From the NCBI RefSeq assembly GCF_003696365.1, contig NZ_RFFM01000001.1:1565852-1629851 (forward strand): DNA of 64,000 nt, read 5' to 3'. The notes below the pieces were generated by a model. That model was not told the DNA's origin. It searched no databases and saw only the letters and a list, made by a program, of their open reading frames with translations. Both the position numbers and the translations under genes were made by a program. Shown here piece after piece: positions 45,633-55,239 of this stretch. This DNA is from Stutzerimonas zhaodongensis (GTDB taxonomy: Bacteria; Pseudomonadota; Gammaproteobacteria; Pseudomonadales; Pseudomonadaceae). Each line of letters opens with the position of its first letter. The stretch's first letter is position 1.

Positions 45633-46691
45633 ATGAGCCAAGCCATCGGTTATGCGGCCAACGACGCAAGCACACCGCTCGCACCTTTCAATTTCACCCG
45701 CCGCGCTGTCGGCCCGAACGACGTACAGATCGACATCCTCTACTGTGGCGTTTGCCATTCGGATCTGCATACCGCACGCAATGAATGGAACAATACGCTT
45801 TACCCATCCGTACCGGGCCACGAAATAGTCGGCCGCGTCACGGCCGTCGGTGATTCGGTAGAAAGCTTCAAGGTGGGCGATCTGGCTGGCGTCGGTTGCA
45901 TGGTCGACAGCTGCCAAAGCTGCCTATCCTGCGGTGAGGGGCTGGAGCAATACTGCGAGAACGGATTCATTGGCACTTACAATGGTCACGCGTTCGGTGG
46001 AGGCGAAAATACCCTTGGTGGCTATTCCGACCATATCGTGGTCGACAAGCGATTCGTTCTGCGAATCTCCCACGGCGAAGAAAACCTTGCGGCGGTTTCA
46101 CCGCTATTGTGCGCCGGCATCACCACCTATTCGCCGCTGCGCCAGTGGAAAGTCGGGCCAGGGCAGAAGGTCGGTGTGGTTGGCCTCGGTGGCCTGGGGC
46201 ACATGGCAGTAAAAATCGCCAATGCGATGGGTGCACATGTGGTGTTATTCACGACCTCACCCGACAAGAAAGAGGATGCGCTGCGTCTTGGCGCAAGCGA
46301 AGTGGTGGTCTCCAGGAACAAGGATGAGATGGCTGCTCATGTAAACAGCTTCGACTTCATCCTCAATACCGTCGCCGCACCACATGACCTCGACGCGTTT
46401 CTTTCACTGCTCAAGCGCGATGCGACCATGACCCTAGTGGGCGCGCCGGCGTCACCGCACCCCTCCCCCAACGTGTTCGGGCTCATCTTCAAACGGCGCC
46501 GCCTGGCCGGCTCGCTGATCGGGGGAATCGCCGAGACTCAGGAGATGCTCGACTTCTGCGCCAAGCACAACATCGTTTCGGACATTGAGATGATCGATAT
46601 CCAGAACATCAATGATGCCTACGAGCGCATGCTCAAAAGCGATGTGAAGTACCGCTTCGTCATCGATATGGCCTCGTTGAAGTCCGCCTGA
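45633..46691 (+). CDS. Zinc-dependent NAD(P) alcohol dehydrogenase
   Basis: A 352-aa medium-chain alcohol dehydrogenase of the cinnamyl-alcohol/YahK-AdhC subfamily that reduces a wide range of aldehydes. Catalytic zinc ligands are in CGVCHSD and GHEIVGRV; the structural zinc site has four Cys in MVDSCQSCLSCGEGLEQYC. The Rossmann motif GLGGLGHMAVK is near residue 190. A GGGGAG ribosome site precedes the ATG. Stands alone. Confidence 0.94.
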   Translation: MSQAIGYAANDASTPLAPFNFTRRAVGPNDVQIDILYCGVCHSDLHTARNEWNNTLYPSVPGHEIVGRVTAVGDSVESFKVGDLAGVGCMVDSCQSCLSCGEGLEQYCENGFIGTYNGHAFGGGENTLGGYSDHIVVDKRFVLRISHGEENLAAVSPLLCAGITTYSPLRQWKVGPGQKVGVVGLGGLGHMAVKIANAMGAHVVLFTTSPDKKEDALRLGASEVVVSRNKDEMAAHVNSFDFILNTVAAPHDLDAFLSLLKRDATMTLVGAPASPHPSPNVFGLIFKRRRLAGSLIGGIAETQEMLDFCAKHNIVSDIEMIDIQNINDAYERMLKSDVKYRFVIDMASLKSA

Positions 46692-46795
46692 GTCTCGGCC
46701 CGACAGCTGGGCGTCAAGCGCGGAACATCCTTCCAGGCTTCCCTGATCGTGACCGAGCGGCTAATGTCGCCGCCCGTTCTGCTGAGAAGCCTGGT

Positions 46796-47650
46796 ATGCG
46801 CTATTTGATCTTCGTCACGCTGCTCTGGGCGTTTTCCTTCAATCTGATCGGTGCATATCTGGCCGGCCAGGTAGACAGTTACTTCGCCGTCCTGACACGA
46901 GTCGTGCTCGCCGGGCTGGTGTTCCTTCCTCTGACACGCTGGCGGGGCGTCGCGCCTGGCTTCATTGCGGGCGTGACCCTGGTAGGCGCTTTGCAGTTCG
47001 GTGTCACTTACCTGTGCCTCTACCTCAGCTTCAACGTGCTGACGGTGGCCGAAGTATTGCTTTTCACTGTGCTCACCCCACTGCACGTGACGCTGATCGA
47101 CGATGCACTCAATCGCCGTTTCAATCCCTGGGCTCTGGTGGCGGCCGCAGTTGCCGTATTCGGCGCAGGGCTGATCCGATACGACGGTGTATCCAGCGAT
47201 TTCCTCGGAGGCTTTCTGCTGATGCAGCTGGCCAATTTCACCTTTGCCGCCGGGCAAGTCGGGTACAAGCATCTGACACGCCGATATCCTTCGGATATTC
47301 CACTGCATCGGCGCTTCGGCTATTTCTTCCTGGGCGCTTTGGTCGTGGTTCTGCCAGCCTGGCTGTTGTTCGGCAATCCCGAAAAACTGCCATCGACTAC
47401 GAGTCAGTGGGCCGTGCTTGTATGGATGGGCGTACTAGCCACTGCATTGGGCCAATTCTGCTGGAACAAGGGCGCCACCCTGGTTGATGCCGGAACCCTG
47501 GCCGTGATGAACAACATGGCGGTACCGGTAGGGCTGGTACTCAACCTCGTGTTTTGGGGCACCAAAACAAATCTGCTGCTGCTGACGGTTGGCGGGCTGA
47601 TCATTCTTGCGTCGCTTGGGATCAACCGTCTCGGCCGACAAACGGCTTGA
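46796..47650 (+). CDS. EamA/DMT-family transporter
   Basis: A 284-aa inner-membrane protein with ten hydrophobic segments in two EamA repeats, typical of drug/metabolite exporters. The N-terminus FVTLLWAFSFNLIGAYLAG and the second-repeat VLVWMGVLATALGQFCWNKG, NMAVPVGLVLNL are characteristic of the carboxylate/amino-acid/amine subgroup. Substrate unknown. Confidence 0.9.
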   Translation: MRYLIFVTLLWAFSFNLIGAYLAGQVDSYFAVLTRVVLAGLVFLPLTRWRGVAPGFIAGVTLVGALQFGVTYLCLYLSFNVLTVAEVLLFTVLTPLHVTLIDDALNRRFNPWALVAAAVAVFGAGLIRYDGVSSDFLGGFLLMQLANFTFAAGQVGYKHLTRRYPSDIPLHRRFGYFFLGALVVVLPAWLLFGNPEKLPSTTSQWAVLVWMGVLATALGQFCWNKGATLVDAGTLAVMNNMAVPVGLVLNLVFWGTKTNLLLLTVGGLIILASLGINRLGRQTA

Positions 47651-47754
47651 TAAAAAGCCTTCAAGCCTATGTTTTAAAATGATTTTCTGTTTGCACACAG
47701 TTAAGATGCGACGTCCCGCATGGATGCATTTCTCAGTCAGTCGTCGAGAAGCCC

Positions 47755-48486
47755 ATGCGCCGCATCAGCTTGTTTTTGTTCGTCCTCTTTTTTTCCACTA
47801 CCACTCATGCAGACGCCCCGCGGACCTTTCGCGAAGCGAAGAAAGTGGCATGGAACATCTACGCCGAACGCCCGGTAGACTTCTATTGCGGCTGCGCCTT
47901 CAAAGGCAAGAACATCGACCTTGCCGGCTGCGGCTACATCCCGCGCAAGCAACCCAAGCGTGCTGCGCGCGTGGAATGGGAGCACATCGTCCCTGCGTGG
48001 GTCATTGGCCATCAGCGGCAGTGTTGGCAACAAGGCGGGCGTAAGCACTGCACTGCGAGCGACCCGGTGTTCAGCAAGGCCGAGGCCGATCTGCACAATC
48101 TCGTTCCGGTAGTCGGCGAGGTGAATGGCGACCGCAGCAACTACGGTTTTGGGATGCTCAGCGAAAAGCCTAGCCAGTACGGCGCGTGCCCCTTCGTGGT
48201 CAACTTCAAACAGCGCACCGCCATGCCGCCGGAATACAGCCGCGGCGCGATCGCTCGCACTTACCTATACATGAGCGAACGCTATCAGTTGCGCCTGTCC
48301 AAGCAAGACCGCCGGCTCTACGACATCTGGAATCGCCAGTACCCGGTCAGCGAATGGGAGCAGTGGCGCAATCGCAGCGTCGCCTGTGCTCAGGGCAACG
48401 CCAACCGCTATGTCGGCATGGTCGACCTGCGGCGCTGCAGCCGATCGATCTCACATACCGGTACGCCCAAGAGCGGCCAGGGCTGA
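47755..48486 (+). CDS. endA: Endonuclease I (EndA), secreted DNase
   Basis: A 243-aa periplasmic or extracellular nuclease. Residues 1-19 are a signal peptide (RRISLFLFVLFFSTTTHA). The His-Me finger motif VEWEHIVPA carries the catalytic His. Cysteines (CGCAF, CGYIP, CWQQGGRKHC, CPF, CAQ, RRC) suggest disulfides, as in Vvn/EndA nucleases. NLVPVVGEVNGDRSN supplies the metal-binding Asn. It would degrade extracellular DNA for nutrient use or matrix turnover. Confidence 0.95.
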   Translation: MRRISLFLFVLFFSTTTHADAPRTFREAKKVAWNIYAERPVDFYCGCAFKGKNIDLAGCGYIPRKQPKRAARVEWEHIVPAWVIGHQRQCWQQGGRKHCTASDPVFSKAEADLHNLVPVVGEVNGDRSNYGFGMLSEKPSQYGACPFVVNFKQRTAMPPEYSRGAIARTYLYMSERYQLRLSKQDRRLYDIWNRQYPVSEWEQWRNRSVACAQGNANRYVGMVDLRRCSRSISHTGTPKSGQG

Positions 48487-48593
48487 TCTACCAGGACGTT
48501 ACAGCGCAGCGCGGCGTTCAGAGGATGTGGTTGCGTCCTCCAGGTCGCACGCGGCATTCTGCCGGCTATCCCGACGAATCTTGGCAGCTTTCG

Positions 48594-49220
48594 ATGCAGG
48601 AAAAGACGCTTTACACAACGCTCGCGCTGGTCGTGCTGCTCGCCCTGATCCTGTCTGGCATCGCGCCCTATGATCGAGCAACCTGGTTGCTTGAGGTCGC
48701 TCCGGTTCTGATTGCCGCCCCGTTGTTGATTTGGAGTTACCGGCGATTCCCTTTGACTCAGTTGCTCTACTGGGTCATCGCTGTCCACTCCCTGATATTG
48801 ATCATGGGCGGCACCTACAGCTATGCGCGTGTGCCGGCAGGTTTCTGGGTCCAGGATTTATTCGAACTCAGCCGCAACCCGTACGACAAGCTAGGCCATT
48901 TCATACAGGGCGTTACACCTGCGCTGCTCGCTCGCGAAATACTGCTGCGCTTGCGTTATGTAGCGCCCGGCAAAATGCTCGGTTTCCTTTCACTCTGTGT
49001 GGCACTGGCGTTCAGCGCGTTCTACGAACTCATTGAATGGTGGGTTGCGCTGCTCGCAGGGCAAGGCGCGGATGATTTCCTCGGCACGCAGGGGGACCCC
49101 TGGGACACCCAATCGGACATGTTCATGGCGTTGCTAGGCGCATTGCTGTCGGTCAGCTGGCTATCACGAATTCAGGACCGACAGATCGACCCTGCGGTCC
49201 CGACAGCCAGGGCCGTGTAG
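48594..49220 (+). CDS. DUF2238 (YjdF) inner-membrane protein
   Basis: A 208-aa membrane protein with about six hydrophobic segments. YjdF-family segments are SRNPYDKLGHFIQGVTPALLARE, FYELIEWWVA and FLGTQGDPWDTQSDMFMALLGAL. The acidic and His residues at the membrane edge (DKLGH, ELIEW) could bind a metal, but function is unknown. The ATG at 48594 is chosen; the frame extending to 48186 lies within endA. It is two bases before the next gene. Confidence 0.88.
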   Translation: MQEKTLYTTLALVVLLALILSGIAPYDRATWLLEVAPVLIAAPLLIWSYRRFPLTQLLYWVIAVHSLILIMGGTYSYARVPAGFWVQDLFELSRNPYDKLGHFIQGVTPALLAREILLRLRYVAPGKMLGFLSLCVALAFSAFYELIEWWVALLAGQGADDFLGTQGDPWDTQSDMFMALLGALLSVSWLSRIQDRQIDPAVPTARAV

Positions 49221-49222
49221 CT

Positions 49223-49603
49223 ATGTTCTATAGGCTCAGCGCTGATGCGGTGCTCATCCTGCACCTGGGCTTTATCGTCTTCGTTTTGCTCGGCGGCTTG
49301 CTTGTGGCCTGGAAACGACCTTTTTTGATACTGCATCTGCCAGCCATGGCGTGGGGCATATTCGTGGAGCTGACCGGGCGGCTATGTCCACTCACCTATT
49401 GGGAGAACGATCTACGCAAGCTCGCTGGTGGCGCTGGCTATGAGACCAGCTTCGTGGAGCAGTACCTCCTGCCACTGATTTATCCATCCTGGCTGAGCGT
49501 ACCGGTGCAGTATCTGCTGGCCGCGGTGGTGGTCACCGTCAACCTGCTGATCTATGGCTGGGTAGTGTGGCGCTGGCAACGCAGGCCAGCGCCGGCTGAC
49601 TGA
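49223..49603 (+). CDS. DUF2784 small membrane protein
   Basis: A 126-aa protein with four hydrophobic segments (about 7-26, 32-50, 78-92 and 95-116). The DUF2784 pattern is seen in ADAVLILHLGFIVFVLLGG, GRLCPLTYWENDLR and EQYLLPLIYP. Function is unknown. It starts two bases after the YjdF stop, so both are probably co-translated. Confidence 0.88.
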   Translation: MFYRLSADAVLILHLGFIVFVLLGGLLVAWKRPFLILHLPAMAWGIFVELTGRLCPLTYWENDLRKLAGGAGYETSFVEQYLLPLIYPSWLSVPVQYLLAAVVVTVNLLIYGWVVWRWQRRPAPAD

Positions 49604-49615
49604 CGGCTACCCAAA

Positions 49616-50410
49616 CTAAAGTCTCAGCTCGAAGGAATCGCCATCGTGATAGGCAGGGAATTTGTTGCGAAAGGCCGCGAGATCCCGAGCACGCAGCGTT
49701 GTGCGGAACACTCCATCGGCTGCTCCCGCCTCCAGCAGCGGGTCGCCCAGATAATCGAGCACTTGCGAGTCCCCGCTGTAGGGATAGCCTTTACCGTCTT
49801 CGCCGACTCTGTTCACCGCCGCGACATAGCAGAGGTTCTCGATTGCACGCGCCGGTAACAAGCGATTCCATGCATTGCGTCGGGCAGCGGGCCAGTTCGC
49901 AGTGTAGAGAAGCAGGTCGGTGTCATGAGGATCGCGGCTCCAGACCGGGAAACGCAGGTCGTAACAGATCAGCGGACGTACATGCCAGCCCTGGAGTTCG
50001 AACAGCGCTTGTTGCTCTCCAGCGGTGTAGTGCTTGTGCTCCCCTGCCATGCGGAACAGATGACGCTTGTCATAGTGCGAAATCTCACCATCTGGCCGCG
50101 CCCAGAGCAGGCGATTGCGGTGGCTGCCGTCAGCGGCTTCGATGATTACGCTCCCGGTAATCACGGCCTCAACGCGGGCCGCCTGCTCGCGCAACCAGCT
50201 GTAGGTGGGGCCTTCCTCAGGCTCCGCGAGCTCGGCGGAATTCATCGAGAATGCTGTGGTGAACATCTCGGGCAAGACAATGAGGTCCGCGCCACGGGCC
50301 TCATCCAGCAAGCCAACAAAACGCGCTCGATTAGCGTCGGCATCCTGCCAGACGAGAGTGGTCTGGATCAGAGCCAGCTCAAGGTCCGGCAGATTGTTCA
50401 GATCGCGCAT
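49616..50410 (-). CDS. Omega-amidase-like carbon-nitrogen hydrolase (YafV/Nit2)
   Basis: A 264-aa nitrilase-superfamily amidase. The Glu-Lys-Cys triad is visible: E48 in VLPEMFTTAF, K in YDKRHLF and C in LICYDLRFPVW. YafV/Nit2 enzymes hydrolyse 2-oxoglutaramate or 2-oxosuccinamate made by glutamine/asparagine transaminases. The upstream gene is such an aminotransferase and overlaps it by 13 bp, which supports a transamination-deamidation pair. The ATG at 50410 is chosen over 50545. Confidence 0.93.
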   Translation of the reverse strand: MRDLNNLPDLELALIQTTLVWQDADANRARFVGLLDEARGADLIVLPEMFTTAFSMNSAELAEPEEGPTYSWLREQAARVEAVITGSVIIEAADGSHRNRLLWARPDGEISHYDKRHLFRMAGEHKHYTAGEQQALFELQGWHVRPLICYDLRFPVWSRDPHDTDLLLYTANWPAARRNAWNRLLPARAIENLCYVAAVNRVGEDGKGYPYSGDSQVLDYLGDPLLEAGAADGVFRTTLRARDLAAFRNKFPAYHDGDSFELRL

Positions 50411-51546
50411 AGTCGTTCCGCTGCCTGACGCAGCGTCTCCTCTCGTTTGGCGAAGCAGAAGCGGACCAGCCGCGACTCTGCAGGAGGCGTTTGATAGAAA
50501 ACGGAGATCGGGATGGTCGCCACCCCGTGCTCGCGAGTCAGCCATTGCGACATGGCAACATCGTCCAGCTCGGGGCGGATCTCGGAGTAGTCCGCCAGCT
50601 GGAAGTAAGTACCGGCCGCGCGGGTAAAGCTGAAGCGCGATTCTGCCAGCAAGTCGCAGAAAAGGTCCCGCTTCGCCTGGTAGAACCCCGCCAGTTCACT
50701 CAGGTGTTCCGGGTGCGCGGCCATGAACTCCGCTAGCGCCCATTGCAATGGCGTGACGCCGGTGAAACTGACGTACTGATGCACTTTGCGCAACTCGGTG
50801 CTGAGCGCAGCTGGCGCAACCACATAGCCGGTCTTCCAGCCTGTGACGTGATAAGTCTTGCCAAAAGAACTGACGACGAAGGCGCGCTGATACAGCTCCT
50901 CATGACGAAGCACACTGGCGTGCTCGTGACCGTCAAAGACCAGATGCTCATAGACCTCGTCACTGAGCAGATAGATATCTTTGTCGCGAATCAGGCTGGC
51001 CAGACGGTCCAGATCCGCCAGATCTATCAGCGCTCCGCTCGGGTTATGCGGCGTGTTCAGGACGATCATGCGAGTGCGAGGCGTAATTGCATCGGCCAGC
51101 TTTTGCCAGTCGATAGTGAAATCCGGCAGGCTAAGCGGCTGGTGAATGCACAGGCCACCGGCAAGCTCCATCGCGGGCTCGTAGCTGTCGTAACAGGGAT
51201 CGAAAACAATCACCTCATCACCCGGTCGGATAACGGCGTGGATTGCGCAGAAAATCGCCTGCGTCGCGCCAGGCGTAATGGTGACTTCGCTGTCGGCGCT
51301 GACCTGGCGACCATAGAGTGACGCAACTTTGATCGCCACCTGGTCGCGCAGCGCTGGCAAACCAGTCATCGGCGCATACTGATTGTGTCCGGCCATAACG
51401 TGTCGGCCTACCGCCTCGCGCAACGCGTCCGGGCCGTCGAAATCTGGAAAACCCTGAGACAGGTTCAACGCACCGGTCTGCGCCGCCAGCTGCGACATGG
51501 TGGTGAAAATCGTGGTGCCTACATTGGGCAATTTACTGATGAGCAT
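50398..51546 (-). CDS. PLP aminotransferase (YbdL/methionine-glutamine type)
   Basis: A 382-aa class I fold-type aminotransferase. The PLP lysine lies in SSFGKTYHVTGWKTGY; the N-terminal GALNLSQGFPDFDGP and ITPGATQAIFCAIHA, NTPHNPSG and YLLSDEVYEHLVFDG are family segments. It resembles the methionine/glutamine transaminase used in the final step of methionine salvage (MtnE/YbdL), whose keto-amide product is removed by the adjacent omega-amidase. The ATG at 51546 is preferred to 51609. Confidence 0.92.
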   Translation of the reverse strand: MLISKLPNVGTTIFTTMSQLAAQTGALNLSQGFPDFDGPDALREAVGRHVMAGHNQYAPMTGLPALRDQVAIKVASLYGRQVSADSEVTITPGATQAIFCAIHAVIRPGDEVIVFDPCYDSYEPAMELAGGLCIHQPLSLPDFTIDWQKLADAITPRTRMIVLNTPHNPSGALIDLADLDRLASLIRDKDIYLLSDEVYEHLVFDGHEHASVLRHEELYQRAFVVSSFGKTYHVTGWKTGYVVAPAALSTELRKVHQYVSFTGVTPLQWALAEFMAAHPEHLSELAGFYQAKRDLFCDLLAESRFSFTRAAGTYFQLADYSEIRPELDDVAMSQWLTREHGVATIPISVFYQTPPAESRLVRFCFAKREETLRQAAERLCAI

Positions 51547-51708
51547 GAAAGCCTTCCGACAGGCCTGCCGTACGGGGCCTCGGCAGGGGAAAACAGCATA
51601 GCTGATCAAAGCGACCTGATACGAGGGGCGGACGGCATAGCAGGTTAGTGCCTGCTAAAGTTGACTCCACGATCCAGCCCGACCTACATCCATCAAAAAG
51701 GAGCTCAC

Positions 51709-52503
51709 ATGCCTTTCGATCTTTCCGATTCGTTATGGAACGAACTGCGTGAGCAGGCCAAAACTGCACGGGAGAGGGAACCTGCACTGGGCACGATGTT
51801 CAAGCTGGCGATACTTGATCATTCGGACCTAGGGGGGGCTTTGGCTTATCGGGTAAGCCAGGCGCTGTCCGACACGCCAGACCAGCAGGCTGCGCTTTTC
51901 GACCGCTTCGCCGGCATCCTCTGCCAGATTCCGGCCCTGGCTGATCATGCGAGCCACGATCTGAGCGCTATAGTCAGTCGCGACCCGGCCTTCGACAACG
52001 CTCTCGAAGTATTTCTGTTCTCAAAAGGTTTTCTCGCGCTGCAGGCTTACCGTATCGGACACCGCTTGCTACACCAGGGCGAGCGCTTGACGGCTTTGTT
52101 TATTCAAGCGCGCTGCAACGAGCGCCTGGCCATTGATATCAATCCCGCGAGCCGCATAGGCAGGGGCATCATGCTCGACCATGGAACCGGCATCGTCATC
52201 GGCGAAACCGCTGAAGTCGGCGATGACGTATCGATCTTGCAAGGCGTGACCCTGGGTGGCACAGGAAAGGAAAGCGGCGACCGACACCCGAAGGTGCGCA
52301 GCGGCGTGATGATCGGCGCGGGGGCAAAAATTCTCGGCAACATCGAAATTGGCGAAGGCGCGAAAATCGGCGCAGGCAGTGTAGTGCTGCATGCTGTTCC
52401 ACCGCATACCACTGTGGTAGGCAACCCAGCGCGCCCCGTTGGCAAGCCGAAGCATGCAAGACCGGCCCTTGCCATGGACCAGTCCTGCGATGAAGGCAAT
52501 TGA
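51709..52503 (+). CDS. cysE: Serine O-acetyltransferase, E. coli CysE type
   Basis: Makes O-acetylserine for cysteine biosynthesis. 264 aa with the helical N-terminal domain (LWNELREQAKTAREREPALGTMF) needed for the dimer-of-trimers, and a left-handed beta-helix C-terminal half (GRGIMLDHGTGIVIGETAEVGDDVSILQGVTLGGTGK, HPKVRSGVMIGAGAKILGNI). It looks like the long, feedback-regulated type. The AAAAAGGAG ribosome site is excellent. Many pseudomonads also have a cysE in the isc cluster, so this may be a second copy. Confidence 0.93.
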   Translation: MPFDLSDSLWNELREQAKTAREREPALGTMFKLAILDHSDLGGALAYRVSQALSDTPDQQAALFDRFAGILCQIPALADHASHDLSAIVSRDPAFDNALEVFLFSKGFLALQAYRIGHRLLHQGERLTALFIQARCNERLAIDINPASRIGRGIMLDHGTGIVIGETAEVGDDVSILQGVTLGGTGKESGDRHPKVRSGVMIGAGAKILGNIEIGEGAKIGAGSVVLHAVPPHTTVVGNPARPVGKPKHARPALAMDQSCDEGN

Positions 52504-52506
52504 GAC

Positions 52507-53985
52507 TCAGCGCTTGTCGCGGCGCTTCTTTTCAGCCTTCTTGTGGTGCGACATGAGGCGGCGCTTCTTGTTTACCTGCCTGTCGGTGAGGGTGTTCTTC
52601 TTGCCCTCGTAAGGGTTCTCTCCACCCTTGTATTCGATGCGAATGGGCGTACCCACCAACTTGAGGACCCGCCGATAGGTGTTCTCCAGATAGCGCGTAT
52701 AAGACTTCGGAATCGCGTCGACCTGATTGCCGTGAATGATGATCAGAGGCGGGTTTGCACCACCCAGATGCGCGTATCTGAGCTTGATGCGCCGGCTAGC
52801 GACCATTGGCGGCGCATGCTCGCGTACCGCATCTTCGAGAATCTGCGTCAATCGGCTCGTAGGCCAACGAGTGACGGCGGATGTGAATGAAGCCTGTACG
52901 GACTTGTAGAGACTACCGACCCCAGTACCGTGCTTGGCCGAAATGAAGTGGATATCGGCAAACTCGACAAAGAACAACCGACGCTCGAGCTCGGTCTTCA
53001 CGTAATCACGCTCGCTCGGCTCCATGCCGTCCCACTTGTTCAGCGCTATCACCAGCGCACGACCGCTTTCAAGAACAAAACCGAGCAAGTTGAGATCATG
53101 CTCGACCACCCCTTCACGGGCATCCATGACAAAGATCACCACGTTGGCGTCCTGGATTGCCTGCAGCGTCTTTACCACCGAGAATTTTTCCACCGCCTCG
53201 AAGATCTTGCCCCGGCGCCGCACACCTGCGGTATCGATCAGCGTGTATTTTTCATCACCACGTTCGAACGGAATATAAATGCTGTCGCGCGTAGTGCCTG
53301 CCTGGTCATAGACGATAACCCGCTCTTCGCCGAGCATGCGATTGACCAGCGTCGACTTGCCCACATTAGGACGGCCGATGATCGCGATCTTGATACCGTC
53401 CTTCTCGCTAGGCCCAGGGATACGCTTGAGCTCTTCACCCTCGGCAACCGGTTCGCTCTCTTCGCCCTCACCCTCGATTTCTTCGGCGTTGTCCTTGGGA
53501 AATACTCCCAGTGCTTGCTCAAGCATGTGGGTGATACCGCGACCGTGTGCGGCGGCAATCGGCAACGCATCCCCAAGCCCTAGAGGGCTGAACTCAGCTC
53601 GTGCAATGTCCGGGTCAATGCTGTCAACTTTGTTGGCTACCAGAAAATGCCGTTTGTTCATCTTGCGCAGGTGCTCGGCAATCATTTGATCGCCAGGCGT
53701 CATGCCAGCACGCGCATCGACCATGAACATCACTACATCGGCTTCCTGCATCGCCTGCAATGACTGCTCGGCCATCTTGGCGTCAATGCCCTCTTCGTCC
53801 CCGGTCAAGCCGCCCGTATCGATAACGATATAGGTACGACCCTGCCATTTGGCCTCGCCATACTGGCGGTCGCGGGTCAGACCAGCGTACTCAGCGACGA
53901 TAGCGTCACGGCTCTTGGTGAGTCGGTTAAACAGGGTGGACTTGCCAACGTTCGGGCGGCCCACCAGGGCGATTACGGGAACCAT
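52507..53985 (-). CDS. der: Ribosome-assembly GTPase Der (EngA)
   Basis: Essential double GTPase for 50S assembly. 492 aa with two G domains: GRPNVGKST near residue 8 and again in [21 protein letters not shown] and NKWDG as G4 motifs, DTGG and DTAGV as G3. A C-terminal KH-like domain ends in a very basic tail ([20 protein letters not shown]). An acidic Glu-rich linker joins the G domains. The ATG at 53985 removes four residues from the open frame. Converges with cysE (3 bp apart). Confidence 0.97.
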   Translation of the reverse strand: MVPVIALVGRPNVGKSTLFNRLTKSRDAIVAEYAGLTRDRQYGEAKWQGRTYIVIDTGGLTGDEEGIDAKMAEQSLQAMQEADVVMFMVDARAGMTPGDQMIAEHLRKMNKRHFLVANKVDSIDPDIARAEFSPLGLGDALPIAAAHGRGITHMLEQALGVFPKDNAEEIEGEGEESEPVAEGEELKRIPGPSEKDGIKIAIIGRPNVGKSTLVNRMLGEERVIVYDQAGTTRDSIYIPFERGDEKYTLIDTAGVRRRGKIFEAVEKFSVVKTLQAIQDANVVIFVMDAREGVVEHDLNLLGFVLESGRALVIALNKWDGMEPSERDYVKTELERRLFFVEFADIHFISAKHGTGVGSLYKSVQASFTSAVTRWPTSRLTQILEDAVREHAPPMVASRRIKLRYAHLGGANPPLIIIHGNQVDAIPKSYTRYLENTYRRVLKLVGTPIRIEYKGGENPYEGKKNTLTDRQVNKKRRLMSHHKKAEKKRRDKR

Positions 53986-54020
53986 GCGGCTCTCCACTGC
54001 GATATTTCAGAAAACACGAA

Positions 54021-54070
54021 GGCCGCTGCAAGGCAGCGGCCAGATATAAGCGCTCCGCCATACGCGGAGC
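54021..54070 (-). terminator. Twin hairpins between bamB and der
   Basis: Two adjacent stems in the 101-bp gap: GCTCCGC-N5-GCGGAGC (54052-54070) and GGCCGCTGC-N3-GCAGCGGCC (54021-54041). On the minus strand the second is followed by TTCGTGTTTTC, a weak U-tract, then the der start 36 bp further on. It may partly terminate or tune the der message. Confidence 0.65.
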
Positions 54071-54086
54071 CAAGCGAATTCGGGTG

Positions 54087-55235
54087 TCAGTCCGCCGGGC
54101 GAATGGTCAATGCGACAAGCTTGCCGTCATTACCATAGGCATACAGCCAGTCACCTTCAACAACCGGCCGAGCGCGTACGCCCGCCCTTTCGACACGCGT
54201 TCGCGCAACGAAGCGTCCATCTACCTGACTCAGGAAGTGCAGATAACCTTCCTTATCGCCAACTGCTACATAGCTGGAAAACACGGCAGGTGCCGAGAGC
54301 TCGCGGCGCAGAAGCGAATCGTTGGTCCATAGCACAGTGTTCGAGCGCTCATCGATACCTACCACGGATCCATCGGCCTGGCTGACATAGACACTTCCGT
54401 ATCCCATGGCGACACCAGTTGCTGTAGAAGCATCCCGTTGCCAAAGGATACGGCCGCTCTCCAGGTCCAGCGCAGCGGCGCGGCCTTGGAACGAAGCGAC
54501 GTAGAGGGTACCGCTGGAAAGCAGCAGACCACCGTCGATATCGACTACGCGCTCAAGTTCGGAACGACCCTGGGGGATAGCAACTCGTTGCTCCCAGATC
54601 GGTAGGCCGCGGCGGGTATCCAAGGCCACGACCTTGCCACTGGAAAGACCGGCGATGGCCAGCTCATTAGTCAGCAGCGGTGAACCAGTACCACGCAGCG
54701 TAAGAACGGCGGGTGAACTTTCATAGCTCCAGCGTTGCGCACCAGTATCGATTTCCAGCGCGATGACGCGGTCGTCTTGGGTCTGAACTACCACAACGTC
54801 GCCATTTACAGCTGGTGCGGCAAGTACCTCGCTGCTGACCTGGCTACGCCACCGCTCTTCACCGGTGGATACATCCAGCGCTAACACTTCGCCACGCAGG
54901 GTACCGACCAGAATCAAACCGTAGCCCGCTCCAACCGCACCGGAAACGGGGACGTCCAGTTTCTTTTTCCAATTGACCTTGCCGGTTGTGCGATCCATCG
55001 CCATGACCAGCCCGTCGATATCGGCTGCGAAAATCTCGTTGCCATACACGACGGGAGTCAGAAGGTTATAGGTCTCGCCCTGGCCGTCGCCAATGGAGCG
55101 GCTCCACTCTTCTTTCAGCTGGATCTCGGCGTCAAACTTAACCAGCTCGGCAGGTTCAGGCTCTTTCTTGTCGTTGCTGCTGCAACCAGCAGCCAGAACG
55201 GCAAGGGTCAGCAGTGCTGCAGTTTTCCAACGCAT
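54087..55235 (-). CDS. bamB: Outer-membrane assembly lipoprotein BamB
   Basis: Lipoprotein of the BAM complex that inserts beta-barrel proteins. 382 aa. The signal ends in lipobox LAAGC (Cys near 18). The rest is an eight-bladed PQQ-like propeller with repeated W-x-DT/ALD strand motifs (VLALDVSTGEERWRS, VIALEIDTGAQRWS, AALDLESGRILWQ). The ATG at 55235 is chosen over 55265. Four bases separate it from yfgM. Confidence 0.96.
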   Translation of the reverse strand: MRWKTAALLTLAVLAAGCSSNDKKEPEPAELVKFDAEIQLKEEWSRSIGDGQGETYNLLTPVVYGNEIFAADIDGLVMAMDRTTGKVNWKKKLDVPVSGAVGAGYGLILVGTLRGEVLALDVSTGEERWRSQVSSEVLAAPAVNGDVVVVQTQDDRVIALEIDTGAQRWSYESSPAVLTLRGTGSPLLTNELAIAGLSSGKVVALDTRRGLPIWEQRVAIPQGRSELERVVDIDGGLLLSSGTLYVASFQGRAAALDLESGRILWQRDASTATGVAMGYGSVYVSQADGSVVGIDERSNTVLWTNDSLLRRELSAPAVFSSYVAVGDKEGYLHFLSQVDGRFVARTRVERAGVRARPVVEGDWLYAYGNDGKLVALTIRPAD

Positions 55236-55239
55236 CAAT

